NCBI GenBank assembly: GCA_017441605.1
Contig: JAFRXD010000069.1
Span: forward strand, 1-54,252
Origin: Thermoguttaceae bacterium
GTDB lineage: Bacteria; Planctomycetota; Planctomycetia; Pirellulales; Thermoguttaceae
Direction: 5' to 3'
Length of the DNA stretch: 54,252 nt
The notes below the pieces were generated by a model. It did not search any database, was not told where the DNA came from, and was given only the letters and a program-made list of their open reading frames with translations. How positions within the stretch are numbered: position 1 is the first letter of the stretch; each line of letters opens with the position of its first letter. Below are positions 43,709 to 52,148 of this stretch, in pieces. The translations under genes and the position numbers were made by a program.

Positions 43709-44100
43709 GGAGTTTTCAAGCCCAAAAAACCAAGTCGCGACAATTCTTTCGCGCTAAAAACGCGCAATCCGTTAAAACCGTAAATTGATACGCTATAACG
43801 GTTTCACCAAAGGCGCCGACAAATCGGAAACGGTCGATTTGTCAAGTCGAACGCTCTGGTTCGGTCGTTCCGATTGCGCGGAAGAAACCTTAGTGAGAAC
43901 TCGCTTCTCTCGAACCCGCGCGAGGCGCGACCGAGAGGGCTCCCGTTCGACCAAACTCCATTATCGACGTTTCCATCTAAGATTTCATCCGGTTTTCAAC
44001 GGTTTTCGCGCCATTCCGCCGAACGCGGTCCCCCATTTTCGGCGCTCCTCGCATAAGCGGATTAACTGGCGTCTTCCCGTTTCTTTTTGGGCTTTTTTTG

Positions 44101-44140
44101 AAAAAAACCCCTTGTCGACGAACGAGGTCGGGCAAGGGGA
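44101..44140 (-). terminator. Intrinsic terminator of an unidentified minus-strand transcript
   Basis: On the minus strand CCCCTTG, an 18-nt loop region, then CAAGGGG and TTTTTTT. The T tract is only on this strand. No minus-strand gene ends nearby, so the transcript it would end is unknown. Confidence 0.65.
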
Positions 44141-44750
44141 ATCGCGACGATTGAATCCGGCGCGCGCTCGCGACCGGCGCGATCGTTCCCAATATATCCA
44201 TATATCTATAGGGAAAGCGATTGGCGAAAAACGCGACGAGCCCCGAGAAAATGAGCAAAAAGAGTGAACTTTCGAGAAGGCGCTCTCCGATAATACGACA
44301 AACGAACTTTGAGCGCGCGATAGTCGGCGCGCCGGAGGTTTTCGGATCGCTCCGAGCGAGCCCGGCTCGCGAGGCGGAACCCGAAAGGTTGGCGTTTATA
44401 TTAGGTTTTATTTCGAAAAAGGCGCAAGTTGAAAGGCGTCGTTTTACGATATAGAGCCAAACGGGGACGCGACGACGACAAGTCGCTCCTCCGAACAAGG
44501 ATTGGCGGGGAGGTTTTATTCTGCGTCGGTCCTGAACGGCCCGCGATATTCGTCGAAAAATTCGGTCGGTTTCGCGCGATAACGCATTGAAACGCGTCGC
44601 GCTTTAACGAGAGAACAAGCGGGATCAGGATTCACACCAGGACGGTTCGCGGCGGCGCGCGCTCGGAAGAACGCGACTCCGCGAGCAAGGCGCCCGAGGG
44701 CGCGTCCCCAGTTGTTCATTCTTGAAAATCATTTGTCAAGGAAGTTAGAA

Positions 44751-45311
44751 ATGAAAAAAATGAATTTCAGAATCGCCGCTTGCCTCACCCTTCTGGCCGC
44801 GGCTGTCGCGAGCGGTTGCTTCGGCTTCGGCGGCTTCACGCTCGGGATCTTCAGCGTCCCCGTTCCGGTGAGTCCGTACTTCCAGGGCGCCTACGAAGAT
44901 ATGGCTTTCGAGCAAGATCGCTACAACCAAGTCCCGGTTCTTCCGCCGATCGTCGACGGAATTCCCGAGGGTCTCGACGCGCCTTCCGACGACGAAGTCA
45001 TTCGTCTTCTCGAAAAAGCCAAGCCGGACAACGGCGGCGTCCCGTTCCTCGAAACCCGTTATCGGAACGACGTCAGAGTCGTTAAAGAGCTGGTCGCCGA
45101 TTACGTCGATCCTCCTCGCTTCTTCCCGATGGTCGGCGCGGTTCAAGTTCACCACGTCCACTGGAAGTGCACCGTCTACTTCGAGCAAAACGTTCGCGTT
45201 GGTTGGCCGATTCCTTACTCGATGGAAAAGAAAGACGCTCAAGAAGTCGTCTACATTGACAAAGACCACCTGCACGCCGTCGACCAAGATATGAACGCGG
45301 TTCAACAATGA
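44751..45311 (+). CDS. Putative lipoprotein, conserved planctomycete type
   Basis: 186 residues. Start ATG 44751 has AAGGAAG about 8 bases upstream; the frame extends back to 44712 without such a signal. The leader MKKMNFRIAACLTLLAAAVA ends in ASGC, a good lipobox with lipid-modified Cys23. The mature part has no membrane helix. Its most distinctive segment is VDPPRFFPMVGAVQVHHVHW, then KCTVYFEQN, which resembles uncharacterised conserved planctomycete proteins (from memory). Histidines cluster here (HHVHWKC) and could bind metal. Codon choice (GTC, ATC, TTC, many GAA and CGC/CGT) is closer to rpsA than to neighbouring genes, suggesting strong expression. It ends at a good terminator and stands alone. 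Confidence 0.82.
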   Translation: MKKMNFRIAACLTLLAAAVASGCFGFGGFTLGIFSVPVPVSPYFQGAYEDMAFEQDRYNQVPVLPPIVDGIPEGLDAPSDDEVIRLLEKAKPDNGGVPFLETRYRNDVRVVKELVADYVDPPRFFPMVGAVQVHHVHWKCTVYFEQNVRVGWPIPYSMEKKDAQEVVYIDKDHLHAVDQDMNAVQQ

Positions 45312-45364
45312 GTTCGCTCGACGCGGCGATCGTCGACCGCGCAATCGCGTAAACGACCGAATTG

Positions 45365-45398
45365 AACGGGAAGCCCGAGAGGGTCTCCCGTTTTTTTT
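45365..45398 (+). terminator. Intrinsic terminator of the lipoprotein gene
   Basis: Stem AACGGGA / TCCCGTT with an inner CCC/GGG pair, followed by eight T residues, about 55 bases past the stop. Confidence 0.85.
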
Positions 45399-45505
45399 AT
45401 TGACGCCAAGCGCCAAATTCGTTAGGTTTTCGCGGACGTCGCGAGCGTCGCGCTCGCGGCGCGGAGAACGTGTCCTCTGCGAAGAAAGCGCTCGAAAGCG
45501 GGTCC

Positions 45506-48500
45506 ATGCGCGATCGAAATTATTATCCCTTCTTTTTGCGCCTGTCGGCGCTTCTTTTTTTCCTTTTCGTCGCCTTTTTCGCCGCGTCGGGGAGCGCGCA
45601 GGGTTGGCGACTCTTCTCGAAAAAGATCAAAGAGGACGCGCAAAAAGCGAAGGAGGAGAAGGAGGAGTCGAGAGCCGACGAGGGGGACGACTTGCCGCCG
45701 CTCTTCGACGTCTCTCGCAAAGATCGCGAGGCGGAAATTCCGAGCGAACCGAGCGACGAGGAGGACGCGGAGCCGGTCCAACGCGACGTTCGCGCCCCGG
45801 TCTCCAACGGCGGGCTCCTCGATTTCTCGTCGGAGCTGGTCGACGACGCGGCGCAAACGCTCGGGGACGCGGAAAATCTCCCGGTAATGCGCGAGGAGCC
45901 GACCTTCGCGCCGAATCTTCCGTCTTACCGCGACTTTCCGCAGCAGAAAAACGACGCGCGCTTAAACGACGTTCTGTTCCAATCGCCGTCGCTCGGTTGG
46001 GCGGTCGGAGATCGCGGGACGATCTGGCGAACGACGAACGGAGGGGAGCGCTGGGAGCTCGTCGAAACCCCGACCGACGCCAACTTGTTCGCGGTCTCGT
46101 TCCTCGACGAAAACTTTGGGCTCGCGGTGGGAGGGCGAATCCTTCCGACGACGCGCGTCGGGCAAGGCGTCGTGTTGCGCACGATCGACGGGGGACAAAC
46201 GTGGGGCGAGGTTGAAACGGCGTCGTTTCCCGTTTTGCGCGACGTCAAAATCGTCGACGAGGAAATGGCGTGGATCGCGGGGGACTCCTCCAATCTGTAT
46301 CCGTCGGGACTATTTTATAGCGCGGACTCCGGGCTCGAATGGGCTCCGGTCGAAGGGAACAAGCGCGAGGGTTGGCGCTCGGTTCTCTACGACCCGCTCG
46401 AGCGCCTCGGGGTCGGGGCGACGGTCGGAGGCGCGGCGCAGAGCGTCGACGGAACGAGCGCCGAGCGAATTCCGCTCTCGATCGGCGCGAGGCGCTTGAC
46501 CGACGTCGCTCACGACGGGTCGACGAACGAGACGTGGCTGGTCGGGGACCGAGGGCTCGTTCTCGTTTCGACCGATTTCGGCGCGAATTGGTCGCCGGCG
46601 CCGGGGGGCCTGCCCGGCAATTCCCAAAACTACTTCGATTTCAAAGCGGCGGTCGCTCGCGACGGATTCGTCGGCGCGGTCGGCTCGCCTGGCTCCTTAT
46701 TTTTCTACTCCGACGACGGGGGCGCGGTCTGGAACGTCTCGCGGACCGGGGTCTCGACGCCCCTTCGGAAACTCTTTTTCCTCGATCGCAACGTCGGCTG
46801 GGCGGTCGGGGACCTCGGGGTCGTCGTCGCGACGAGCGACGGGGGGCGAACCTGGCGACTCCAGCGCTCCGGCGGCTCGCGCGCGGCGCTGCTCGGGGTT
46901 TTCGGGCGCGTCGGGGACGTTCCGCTCGAGGCGCTCGTTCAGCTCGCGGGGGACGAGGGTCGGATCTCGGAAATCGCGATCGTCGCGCGAGAGCTCGAAG
47001 CGCTCGGAAAGGCGGAGGAAATCCCGATCGAAGAGCGATTCGCGGAGGCGCTGGTCGAAACGGGGGCGGACGGCGCGGAGTTCGCGAGTCTCTTTTCGCT
47101 GGAGCCGGAGGCGCGGCGCGATTCGATCGAACAAATACTTCGTCGCTTCGACGCGGAAAACGACGGCGACGGGCTCGCGCGCTTTCGCGAGGCGCTCGTT
47201 CGCCTAATTCGCGTCTGGCGCCCTAGCGTCCTGCTGACCGCCGACTCCGCGCTCGACGTCGACGACTCCGACGCCGTTCAAATACCCAACGATCTTCCGC
47301 CCGGCGCGCTCGTCGACGCGCTCGCGGCGGACTCGAGCCGACTCGACGCGCGACCCCGAGACCCGTTCCAAGAGCTTTTGCTAAGGGAACTCCCGGGCGC
47401 TATTCAAAAAGCGGCCGATCCGACCGAATACCCCGAGCACATAACCCTTTGCGGGCTCGAGCCTTGGTCCGTTAAGAAAGCGCGCGCGACTTGTCGAGGC
47501 AAAACGCAGGGGAATTCGATCGTCGACTCGTCCTATTTCTGCTCGACGCTCGGGCGACCCGTCGCGGAAATCGCCGCGAGCGCGCGAGGAATTCTCGACT
47601 CCTCTCCGGTTCGCGACGTCGTTAATTTCCAGACCCTCTTTTGCGCCGTCCCGACGAAACTCGGAGACAAGACCTTTTTCGACGGGCTCGAGGAGCCCTA
47701 CGGCTCGGAGGCTCGGCGCGCGCGACAGACCGGGCTTCTCGAGCGCTCGGAGCAACTCGCGGCGCGAGCCGGGGATCGGCGCCAGAAGCTGGGAATCGTC
47801 GCGTCGTTATCTCGTCGCGACGCGCTCGATCGGCGCGGGGGAGACTTTCTTTTAAGCCAACTGCGAGAGAACGTTAAGGGGGTCGATCGGGACTTCGCGC
47901 TCGAGTACTTGACGACGGTCGGTCGCCAATTCGCGTCGTCCGGGAACTTAACGGCGGCGGAAGAGGCTTATTCGCTCGCGGCGCTCTTGGCGCCCGACGA
48001 TCCTAAAGCGAACGAGGCGCTCGTTTGGCTCGCGCGGTACTACTGCGGCTCCGAACCGGCGCGACGAGTCGAGCTTCAGGGGGGAGCGCCCCTCGACGAG
48101 GCGGAGGGCGCGCGCTACCTCAACGCGAGGCGGCTCGGGGACGCGCTTCGCGAGGTCGCGCCGGAATCGTTTATGGCGCCGGAGTTTCGGTTTCCGCTGG
48201 CGGTCGCGCAGAGCAAGAGCGGGGATCTCGACGGTGCCATGCGATTCTATCTCGCGCGCTCGCAAGCGTCCGAGGACGACGTTTGGGGGGTTCGCGCGGC
48301 GGCGGAGTACTGGCTTCGCGCCCCGCAAAACGATATGCGCTCGGTCGATAAGCTCTACTGCCCGCTCGCGTCGTTTTCGTGCGCTCGGATTCCGGAAAAG
48401 CCGTATCTCGACGGGGCGTTCGAGCCGAGAATCTGGGACGGGATCCCGAAATTAAAGCTGTCGACGCCGTTCCAAGAGGCGCCCCCCGCGCGCGAGCCAA

Positions 48501-49042
48501 CGGCGGCGGAGCGAAGCGTCAAGCGCTGGCGCGAGAAGAACAAAGCGTTCTCGACGGACTTGGGAACGGAAGTGGCGCTGGCGCGCGACGCCGATTTTCT
48601 CTATATCGCGGCGACTTGTCCGAAATCGCCGAATCGAGTCGCGGAGCCGGAGTCGAGCTCCGGAAGCGGCGAGGACGCGCCGCCGCGCAAACGGGATCCC
48701 TATCTCGAGTTAAGCGACCGACTGGAATTTGAGTTCGACCTCGACGGGGACTACGCGACGACCTATCGGTTCGTCTTCGACGCCAAAGGTCGGGTCTTCG
48801 ACTCCAACTGGGGGGACGCGTCGTGGAACCCGGAGATCTACGTCGCGAGCACGGAAACGCCCGCGAGTTGGACGATCGAGGCGGCGATCGCGATCAAAGA
48901 CCTTTGCGACCATAGCCCGAACTCCGGCGAGGTCTGGCGCGCGGCGATTAGCCGCGTCGAGCCGGGAGTGGGAATCGAGCGTTGGAACGTCGAGAACTCC
49001 GATTCCGGAGAAAACGCCTTTGGACTGATGAACTTCGAGTGA
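45506..49042 (+). CDS. Exported Ycf48-like beta-propeller protein with TPR and CBM9-like domains
   Basis: About 1178 residues. After a signal peptide or anchor (LRLSALLFFLFVAFFAASGS) comes an acidic Lys/Glu segment. Residues about 140-460 are then a propeller of Ycf48/sortilin type with repeated GWAVGDRGTIWRTTNGGERW and VGWAVGDLGVVVATSDGG blades. Residues about 460-790 are helical and of unknown role, including GLEPWSVKKARATCRG and the DSSYF region. Residues about 790-960 have TPR-like helices (GNLTAAEEAYSLAALLAPDD). Residues about 980-1178 are a family-9 carbohydrate-binding-like domain (PYLDGAFEPRIWDGIP, FLYIAATC, DRLEFEFDLDG, WTIEAAIAI, GIERWNVENSDSG). The likely location is the periplasm or cell surface. 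ATG 45506 is preferred for the leader; GTG 45470 is possible. Neither has a strong ribosome-binding site. Confidence 0.85.
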   Translation: MRDRNYYPFFLRLSALLFFLFVAFFAASGSAQGWRLFSKKIKEDAQKAKEEKEESRADEGDDLPPLFDVSRKDREAEIPSEPSDEEDAEPVQRDVRAPVSNGGLLDFSSELVDDAAQTLGDAENLPVMREEPTFAPNLPSYRDFPQQKNDARLNDVLFQSPSLGWAVGDRGTIWRTTNGGERWELVETPTDANLFAVSFLDENFGLAVGGRILPTTRVGQGVVLRTIDGGQTWGEVETASFPVLRDVKIVDEEMAWIAGDSSNLYPSGLFYSADSGLEWAPVEGNKREGWRSVLYDPLERLGVGATVGGAAQSVDGTSAERIPLSIGARRLTDVAHDGSTNETWLVGDRGLVLVSTDFGANWSPAPGGLPGNSQNYFDFKAAVARDGFVGAVGSPGSLFFYSDDGGAVWNVSRTGVSTPLRKLFFLDRNVGWAVGDLGVVVATSDGGRTWRLQRSGGSRAALLGVFGRVGDVPLEALVQLAGDEGRISEIAIVARELEALGKAEEIPIEERFAEALVETGADGAEFASLFSLEPEARRDSIEQILRRFDAENDGDGLARFREALVRLIRVWRPSVLLTADSALDVDDSDAVQIPNDLPPGALVDALAADSSRLDARPRDPFQELLLRELPGAIQKAADPTEYPEHITLCGLEPWSVKKARATCRGKTQGNSIVDSSYFCSTLGRPVAEIAASARGILDSSPVRDVVNFQTLFCAVPTKLGDKTFFDGLEEPYGSEARRARQTGLLERSEQLAARAGDRRQKLGIVASLSRRDALDRRGGDFLLSQLRENVKGVDRDFALEYLTTVGRQFASSGNLTAAEEAYSLAALLAPDDPKANEALVWLARYYCGSEPARRVELQGGAPLDEAEGARYLNARRLGDALREVAPESFMAPEFRFPLAVAQSKSGDLDGAMRFYLARSQASEDDVWGVRAAAEYWLRAPQNDMRSVDKLYCPLASFSCARIPEKPYLDGAFEPRIWDGIPKLKLSTPFQEAPPAREPTAAERSVKRWREKNKAFSTDLGTEVALARDADFLYIAATCPKSPNRVAEPESSSGSGEDAPPRKRDPYLELSDRLEFEFDLDGDYATTYRFVFDAKGRVFDSNWGDASWNPEIYVASTETPASWTIEAAIAIKDLCDHSPNSGEVWRAAISRVEPGVGIERWNVENSDSGENAFGLMNFE
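48964..49023 (+). repeat. Left copy of a 60-bp direct repeat (3' end of the CBM9-like gene)
   Basis: These 60 bases encode GVGIERWNVENSDSGENAFG near the end of the CBM9-like domain. They match 53592-53651 at 54 of 60 positions without gaps, in the same orientation, and weaker similarity continues to the stop codon. The glycosyltransferase and three paralogue genes lie between the two copies. Confidence 0.85.
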
Positions 49043-49121
49043 GGCGGAGATTGGGCGACCGGAAAGGGCGACGGGCGTCGGAGGCGGAAACAACGCGAAA
49101 GCGCTCGCAACTTTTGATATT

Positions 49122-50312
49122 TCAGAAATAAAGAGCGTTTTCGTATCGATCGCCGACCGTCTCGCGCGACCATTTCTTCGCGCGCTCCAACGCGAGTCGA
49201 CATTTCTCGCGATAGAACGACTTGTCGTCCCATAAGCGAACGACCGCGTCGATCCAAGGCGCGATCTCTTCGCGAGTTGGAACGCGGAGGACGTCGGGGG
49301 TAAACTTCTCGGGAATATCGATCAAAACCCCCGCGGCGCCGAGCGTTTCCGGAAGCGCCCCGCGCGTCGACGCGACGACCGGAACGCCAAAGAGCGCCGA
49401 TTCGGCGACGGTTCGTCCGAACGTCTCGGGGACGAGGGACGGAACGAGCGTTATCTTGGCGCGGCGACACAGCGGCGCGATATTCTCCGCGTTCGGCGCG
49501 AAATCGACGTTCTTAACCCCTTTTAACTCGTCTTTTCCGACGCGCCACAAATCGCGCGCGCCCGCGCTCCCCTCGACGATCAAAAAACGAATCTCGGGAC
49601 GCGTCGCCGCCAACTCGCGCGCGAGCGCCGCGACAAAACCGATCCCTTTGGAAACCTCGGGATTAACGAACAGAACCCGATCCCGCTCGTCCGAATCCGG
49701 CTCGGTCGCGTCGACGGACAAAGAAATCAACGGGGGAATCGCGACCGTTTCCAACCCGAGTCTTTCGCGGTATTCTCGCGCGGCGAATTCCGAGGGAACA
49801 AAAACGCGATCCGCGCTCTGGAAATAGCGCGGGTCGCGATAGGCGAGATTGTGAAGAAAGACGGCGGTTTTCGCGCCGCTCTTTTTCGATTCTTCGAGAA
49901 TCTTGGGACCGAGCGCATACCCACCGTAAGTCGCGACCCAATCGGGGTTGAACCTCGCGAGCGCGTCCCGCAAAAGGCGCGAGTAAACGTCGGCGTCGCG
50001 AGCCGTCGGGCGCGTTTCTCCGCGGTTCGGAACGAGAACGAGCGACTCGATTCCGCGATCCTCGAACGAGGCGACGAAGTAATCGCCGATCGGAACCTTT
50101 TTCTTTAAGCGAGCGCCGCGCGCGGCGAGCAAATCGTCCAACGCTCGTGGCAAGCGGAAATCTTGCGCGAGCGCGCAAAAGGTCCTCGCCTCCCAACCTC
50201 GCCTCGCCAACTCCAATAACAGCGAGCGAGTCGAAACGGCGGCGCCGTTCGACCCGTCGAGATAGAAATGCCAAGAGGCGAAAAGGATTTTGCGTTCGCG
50301 CGCGCCGATCAT
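49122..50312 (-). CDS. Glycosyltransferase family 4-type protein
   Basis: 396 residues with the GT-B plan. The N-terminal half has the loop YLDGSNGAAVSTRSLLLELA and the strand DWVATYGG. The hinge strand VLFVNPEVSKGIGFVAALAR leads into the C-terminal nucleotide-sugar domain, which ends with the EX7E-like motif in PETFGRTVAESALFGVPVVA (Glu residues flanking FGRTVA). Such enzymes transfer a sugar from a nucleotide donor onto polysaccharide, lipid or protein acceptors, in the cytoplasm or at the inner membrane. GGAG lies 8 bases before ATG 50312. It begins 12 bases after the first paralogue gene and is probably cotranscribed with the three membrane proteins. Donor and acceptor are unknown. Confidence 0.88.
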   Translation of the reverse strand: MIGARERKILFASWHFYLDGSNGAAVSTRSLLLELARRGWEARTFCALAQDFRLPRALDDLLAARGARLKKKVPIGDYFVASFEDRGIESLVLVPNRGETRPTARDADVYSRLLRDALARFNPDWVATYGGYALGPKILEESKKSGAKTAVFLHNLAYRDPRYFQSADRVFVPSEFAAREYRERLGLETVAIPPLISLSVDATEPDSDERDRVLFVNPEVSKGIGFVAALARELAATRPEIRFLIVEGSAGARDLWRVGKDELKGVKNVDFAPNAENIAPLCRRAKITLVPSLVPETFGRTVAESALFGVPVVASTRGALPETLGAAGVLIDIPEKFTPDVLRVPTREEIAPWIDAVVRLWDDKSFYREKCRLALERAKKWSRETVGDRYENALYF

Positions 50313-50320
50313 CGTCGAGC

Positions 50321-50396
50321 TCCGTCAAGCGCTCGGAGCTTTCGCTTGGTCGCGCTCCTTGCGCAAGATCTCGCGCTCCTCCAATATCGTGGGATT
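50321..50396 (-). repeat. Near-identical 3' end shared by paralogues 1 and 2 (copy 1)
   Basis: These 76 bases match 51276-51351 at 75 positions. They cover the last codons of paralogue 1 and its stop; the identity ends about 5 bases beyond the stop codon. Confidence 0.9.
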
Positions 50397-51140
50397 CTTG
50401 GAACCGCCGCCCCAGCGCTCCCAATCGGCGCGCTCTTGTTCGTCGAACTTGTCTTGAATCGCGTCGATCTCGCGAATCTCGAACATTGGTTCCTCAAACT
50501 CTTTCGGACGCCCCAATTTCTCGAACTCTTCCTCCATAAACGACGCGAAGTCGGAAAACTCGGTAAATGGAGACAATCGTTTGACGTCGGGGTATTCTTC
50601 GCCCGTTATAAGACGCCTTACTATCACTCGTTGTCTAAGATATTGATCCTTCTGCTTCGCGTCGGAATAAACGACCCCTCGATTCGACGACGGATAGTCT
50701 TGAAAGTAAGAACAATAGTCGCGAAACGCTTCTTCGCGCTCGCCTTTTTTATAGGCAATGCGAGCGCGGAAGGTTGTCGTCGTACGACCGCGATACCTTT
50801 CCTCTAGCAGCTCGTAGTATTTGATCGCCGAGTCAAAATCTCCGGCTAATTCGAGCGCTCGGGGTAGATGCAAGGCGTAATCGCAAACAAATGGGCGACT
50901 TGGCTCGCGCGTCCTTTTAAATCGACCGTAACCGATTTTAGCTAAGCGCAACGCCTCTTCGGAGTCTCCCGCTTGCAACGCGCTATGACACTTTCCAACA
51001 AAACGAGAATAGGCGGAATGAAGAGCGGCGTTGATCAGCGCGCACGAAAACATTACGCTGAAAGGATTGAGAAAAAGTACTAAAAGGACGATTGTTAGAA
51101 CGACGTAAAAGCGTCGGCTTCTAGACTTTATCTTTTTCAT
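50325..51140 (-). CDS. Membrane TPR-like protein, paralogue 1
   Basis: 271 residues: one N-terminal membrane helix (residues about 13-35) after a basic start, then helical pairs of TPR type (LQAGDSEEALRLAKIGYGRF, LPRALELAGDFDSAIKYYEL, RARIAYKKGEREEAFRDYCS). A conserved C-terminal unit follows (FTEFSDFASFMEEEFEKLGR, PKEFEEPM), then a charged tail ending ILRKERDQAKAPSA. The last 24 residues are the same as in paralogue 2, and the DNA encoding them differs at one base in 76. No enzymatic motif; probably a membrane scaffold. ATG 51140 is preferred over a TTG at 51155. It is followed after 12 bases by the glycosyltransferase gene. Confidence 0.8.
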   Translation of the reverse strand: MKKIKSRSRRFYVVLTIVLLVLFLNPFSVMFSCALINAALHSAYSRFVGKCHSALQAGDSEEALRLAKIGYGRFKRTREPSRPFVCDYALHLPRALELAGDFDSAIKYYELLEERYRGRTTTTFRARIAYKKGEREEAFRDYCSYFQDYPSSNRGVVYSDAKQKDQYLRQRVIVRRLITGEEYPDVKRLSPFTEFSDFASFMEEEFEKLGRPKEFEEPMFEIREIDAIQDKFDEQERADWERWGGGSKNPTILEEREILRKERDQAKAPSA

Positions 51141-51275
51141 TGTCACATCTTTCAATCTAAACGAACCATCGGTTTACAATGTCAAGATCCTGCGTGAAAG
51201 ACGAAGACGAATCGTTCGCCCCGTCGAAACGGAACCGCCGCGAGCCGAAAAGAGTCGCGGCGGTCGTCGCTCTAC

Positions 51276-51351
51276 TCCGTCAAGCGCTCGGCGCTTTCGC
51301 TTGGTCGCGCTCCTTGCGCAAGATCTCGCGCTCCTCCAATATCGTGGGATT
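51276..51351 (-). repeat. Near-identical 3' end shared by paralogues 1 and 2 (copy 2)
   Basis: Partner of 50321-50396. It covers the last codons and stop of paralogue 2. Confidence 0.9.
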
Positions 51352-52095
51352 TCTTCCGTCGCCCCAGCGCTCCCATTCCGCTTGTTCGATTTCGTCGATT
51401 TTGTCTCGATTCAAATCGATCGAGCGAACTTCGACCATCGCCTCCTCAAACTCCTTCGGACGCCCCAATTTCTCGAACTCTCCTTCCATAAACGACGCGA
51501 AGTTGGAAAACTCGGTAAATGGTGACAAACGTTTGACGTCCGGCGATTTCTCGCCCGTTATAACGCGCCTTATCGATAAATGTTCCCTAAGATAATTGTC
51601 CTTCCCTTCCGCGTCGGTATAGGCGACTCCTCGCTCTTGCCGCGGAAAGTCTTGAAAATACGAACAATAGTTTCGGAACGATTCTTCAAACTCGCCCTTT
51701 TTGTAAGCGATGCGAGCGCGGAAAATTAATATCGGTCTAAATAGGTTGCGACAATACCCGTCCTCGACTAACCCGTAGTATTTGAGGGCGGCGTCGTAAT
51801 CTCCGGCTAACTCGTAAGCTCTCGGTAGTTGCGTCGCGTAATCGTTATAAAAGGAACGTCTCGATTCGCGCATTCTAATAAATCGACTGTAACCAATCTT
51901 TGCCAAACGCAACGCCTTCTCGGACTCTCCCGCTCGAAGCGCTCGATAACAATCGGCAGTATGACGATCATAACCGGCGCGAGCCAACCCATTAAGCGCG
52001 TAGACCCCAAATACAAACGCTCGCAAAAGGAACGGGGCGATCAAGACGACAACAACCGCCCAAAATAACAACTTTCTCAAAAAACGCTTCTTCAT
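51280..52095 (-). CDS. Membrane TPR-like protein, paralogue 2
   Basis: 271 residues, same plan and length as paralogue 1: an N-terminal membrane helix (MKKRFLRK then LLFWAVVVVLIAPFLL), TPR-like helix pairs (LRAGESEKALRLAKIGYSRF, LPRAYELAGDYDAALKYYGL, RARIAYKKGEFEESFRNYCS), the EFEKLGRPKEFEEAM unit, and the shared charged tail. GAGGGG lies about 5 bases before ATG 52095. Its 3' half is much more similar to paralogue 1 in DNA than its 5' part. It follows paralogue 3 by 53 bases and precedes paralogue 1 by 139, so all may form one operon. Function unknown. Confidence 0.82.
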   Translation of the reverse strand: MKKRFLRKLLFWAVVVVLIAPFLLRAFVFGVYALNGLARAGYDRHTADCYRALRAGESEKALRLAKIGYSRFIRMRESRRSFYNDYATQLPRAYELAGDYDAALKYYGLVEDGYCRNLFRPILIFRARIAYKKGEFEESFRNYCSYFQDFPRQERGVAYTDAEGKDNYLREHLSIRRVITGEKSPDVKRLSPFTEFSNFASFMEGEFEKLGRPKEFEEAMVEVRSIDLNRDKIDEIEQAEWERWGDGRNPTILEEREILRKERDQAKAPSA

Positions 52096-52148
52096 CGCGC
52101 CCCTCTTCGTTCGCTAAACACGGTCGCCGAGCCGTAGTTGGTCTCTCG

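Larger units (their letters stand above)
43492..44750. other. Long region without a recognised gene
   Basis: 1259 bases between the Cys-rich gene (minus) and the lipoprotein gene (plus). It holds the Cys-rich gene's leader (43492-43673, with a small TCGGCT-TGG-AGCCGA hairpin at 43561-43575) and its promoter (43680-43708). Further on there is a strong minus-strand terminator (44101-44140). A possible weak plus-strand promoter for the lipoprotein lies at 44429-44455 (TTGAAA, 15 bases, TATAGA). Open frames of 67-173 codons on both strands have no ribosome-binding site or family resemblance. No tRNA, tmRNA, RNase P or SRP RNA was recognised. A small RNA ending at the terminator is possible. Confidence 0.6.

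Noticed and set aside
43785..44498. Frames of 160 (plus) and 173 (minus) codons in the long gap
   Set aside because: Basic or mixed composition, no ribosome-binding site, no recognisable domain. The minus frame runs through the terminator at 44101-44140.
44600..44640. tRNA-like T-arm sequence (GGTGTGAATCC on the minus strand)
   Set aside because: There is no matching acceptor stem, D-arm or anticodon arm at the right distances.
44516..44719. 67-codon minus-strand frame
   Set aside because: It could be the gene ended by the terminator at 44101, but it has no ribosome-binding site and stops about 375 bases before the terminator. Evidence is too thin to call it.
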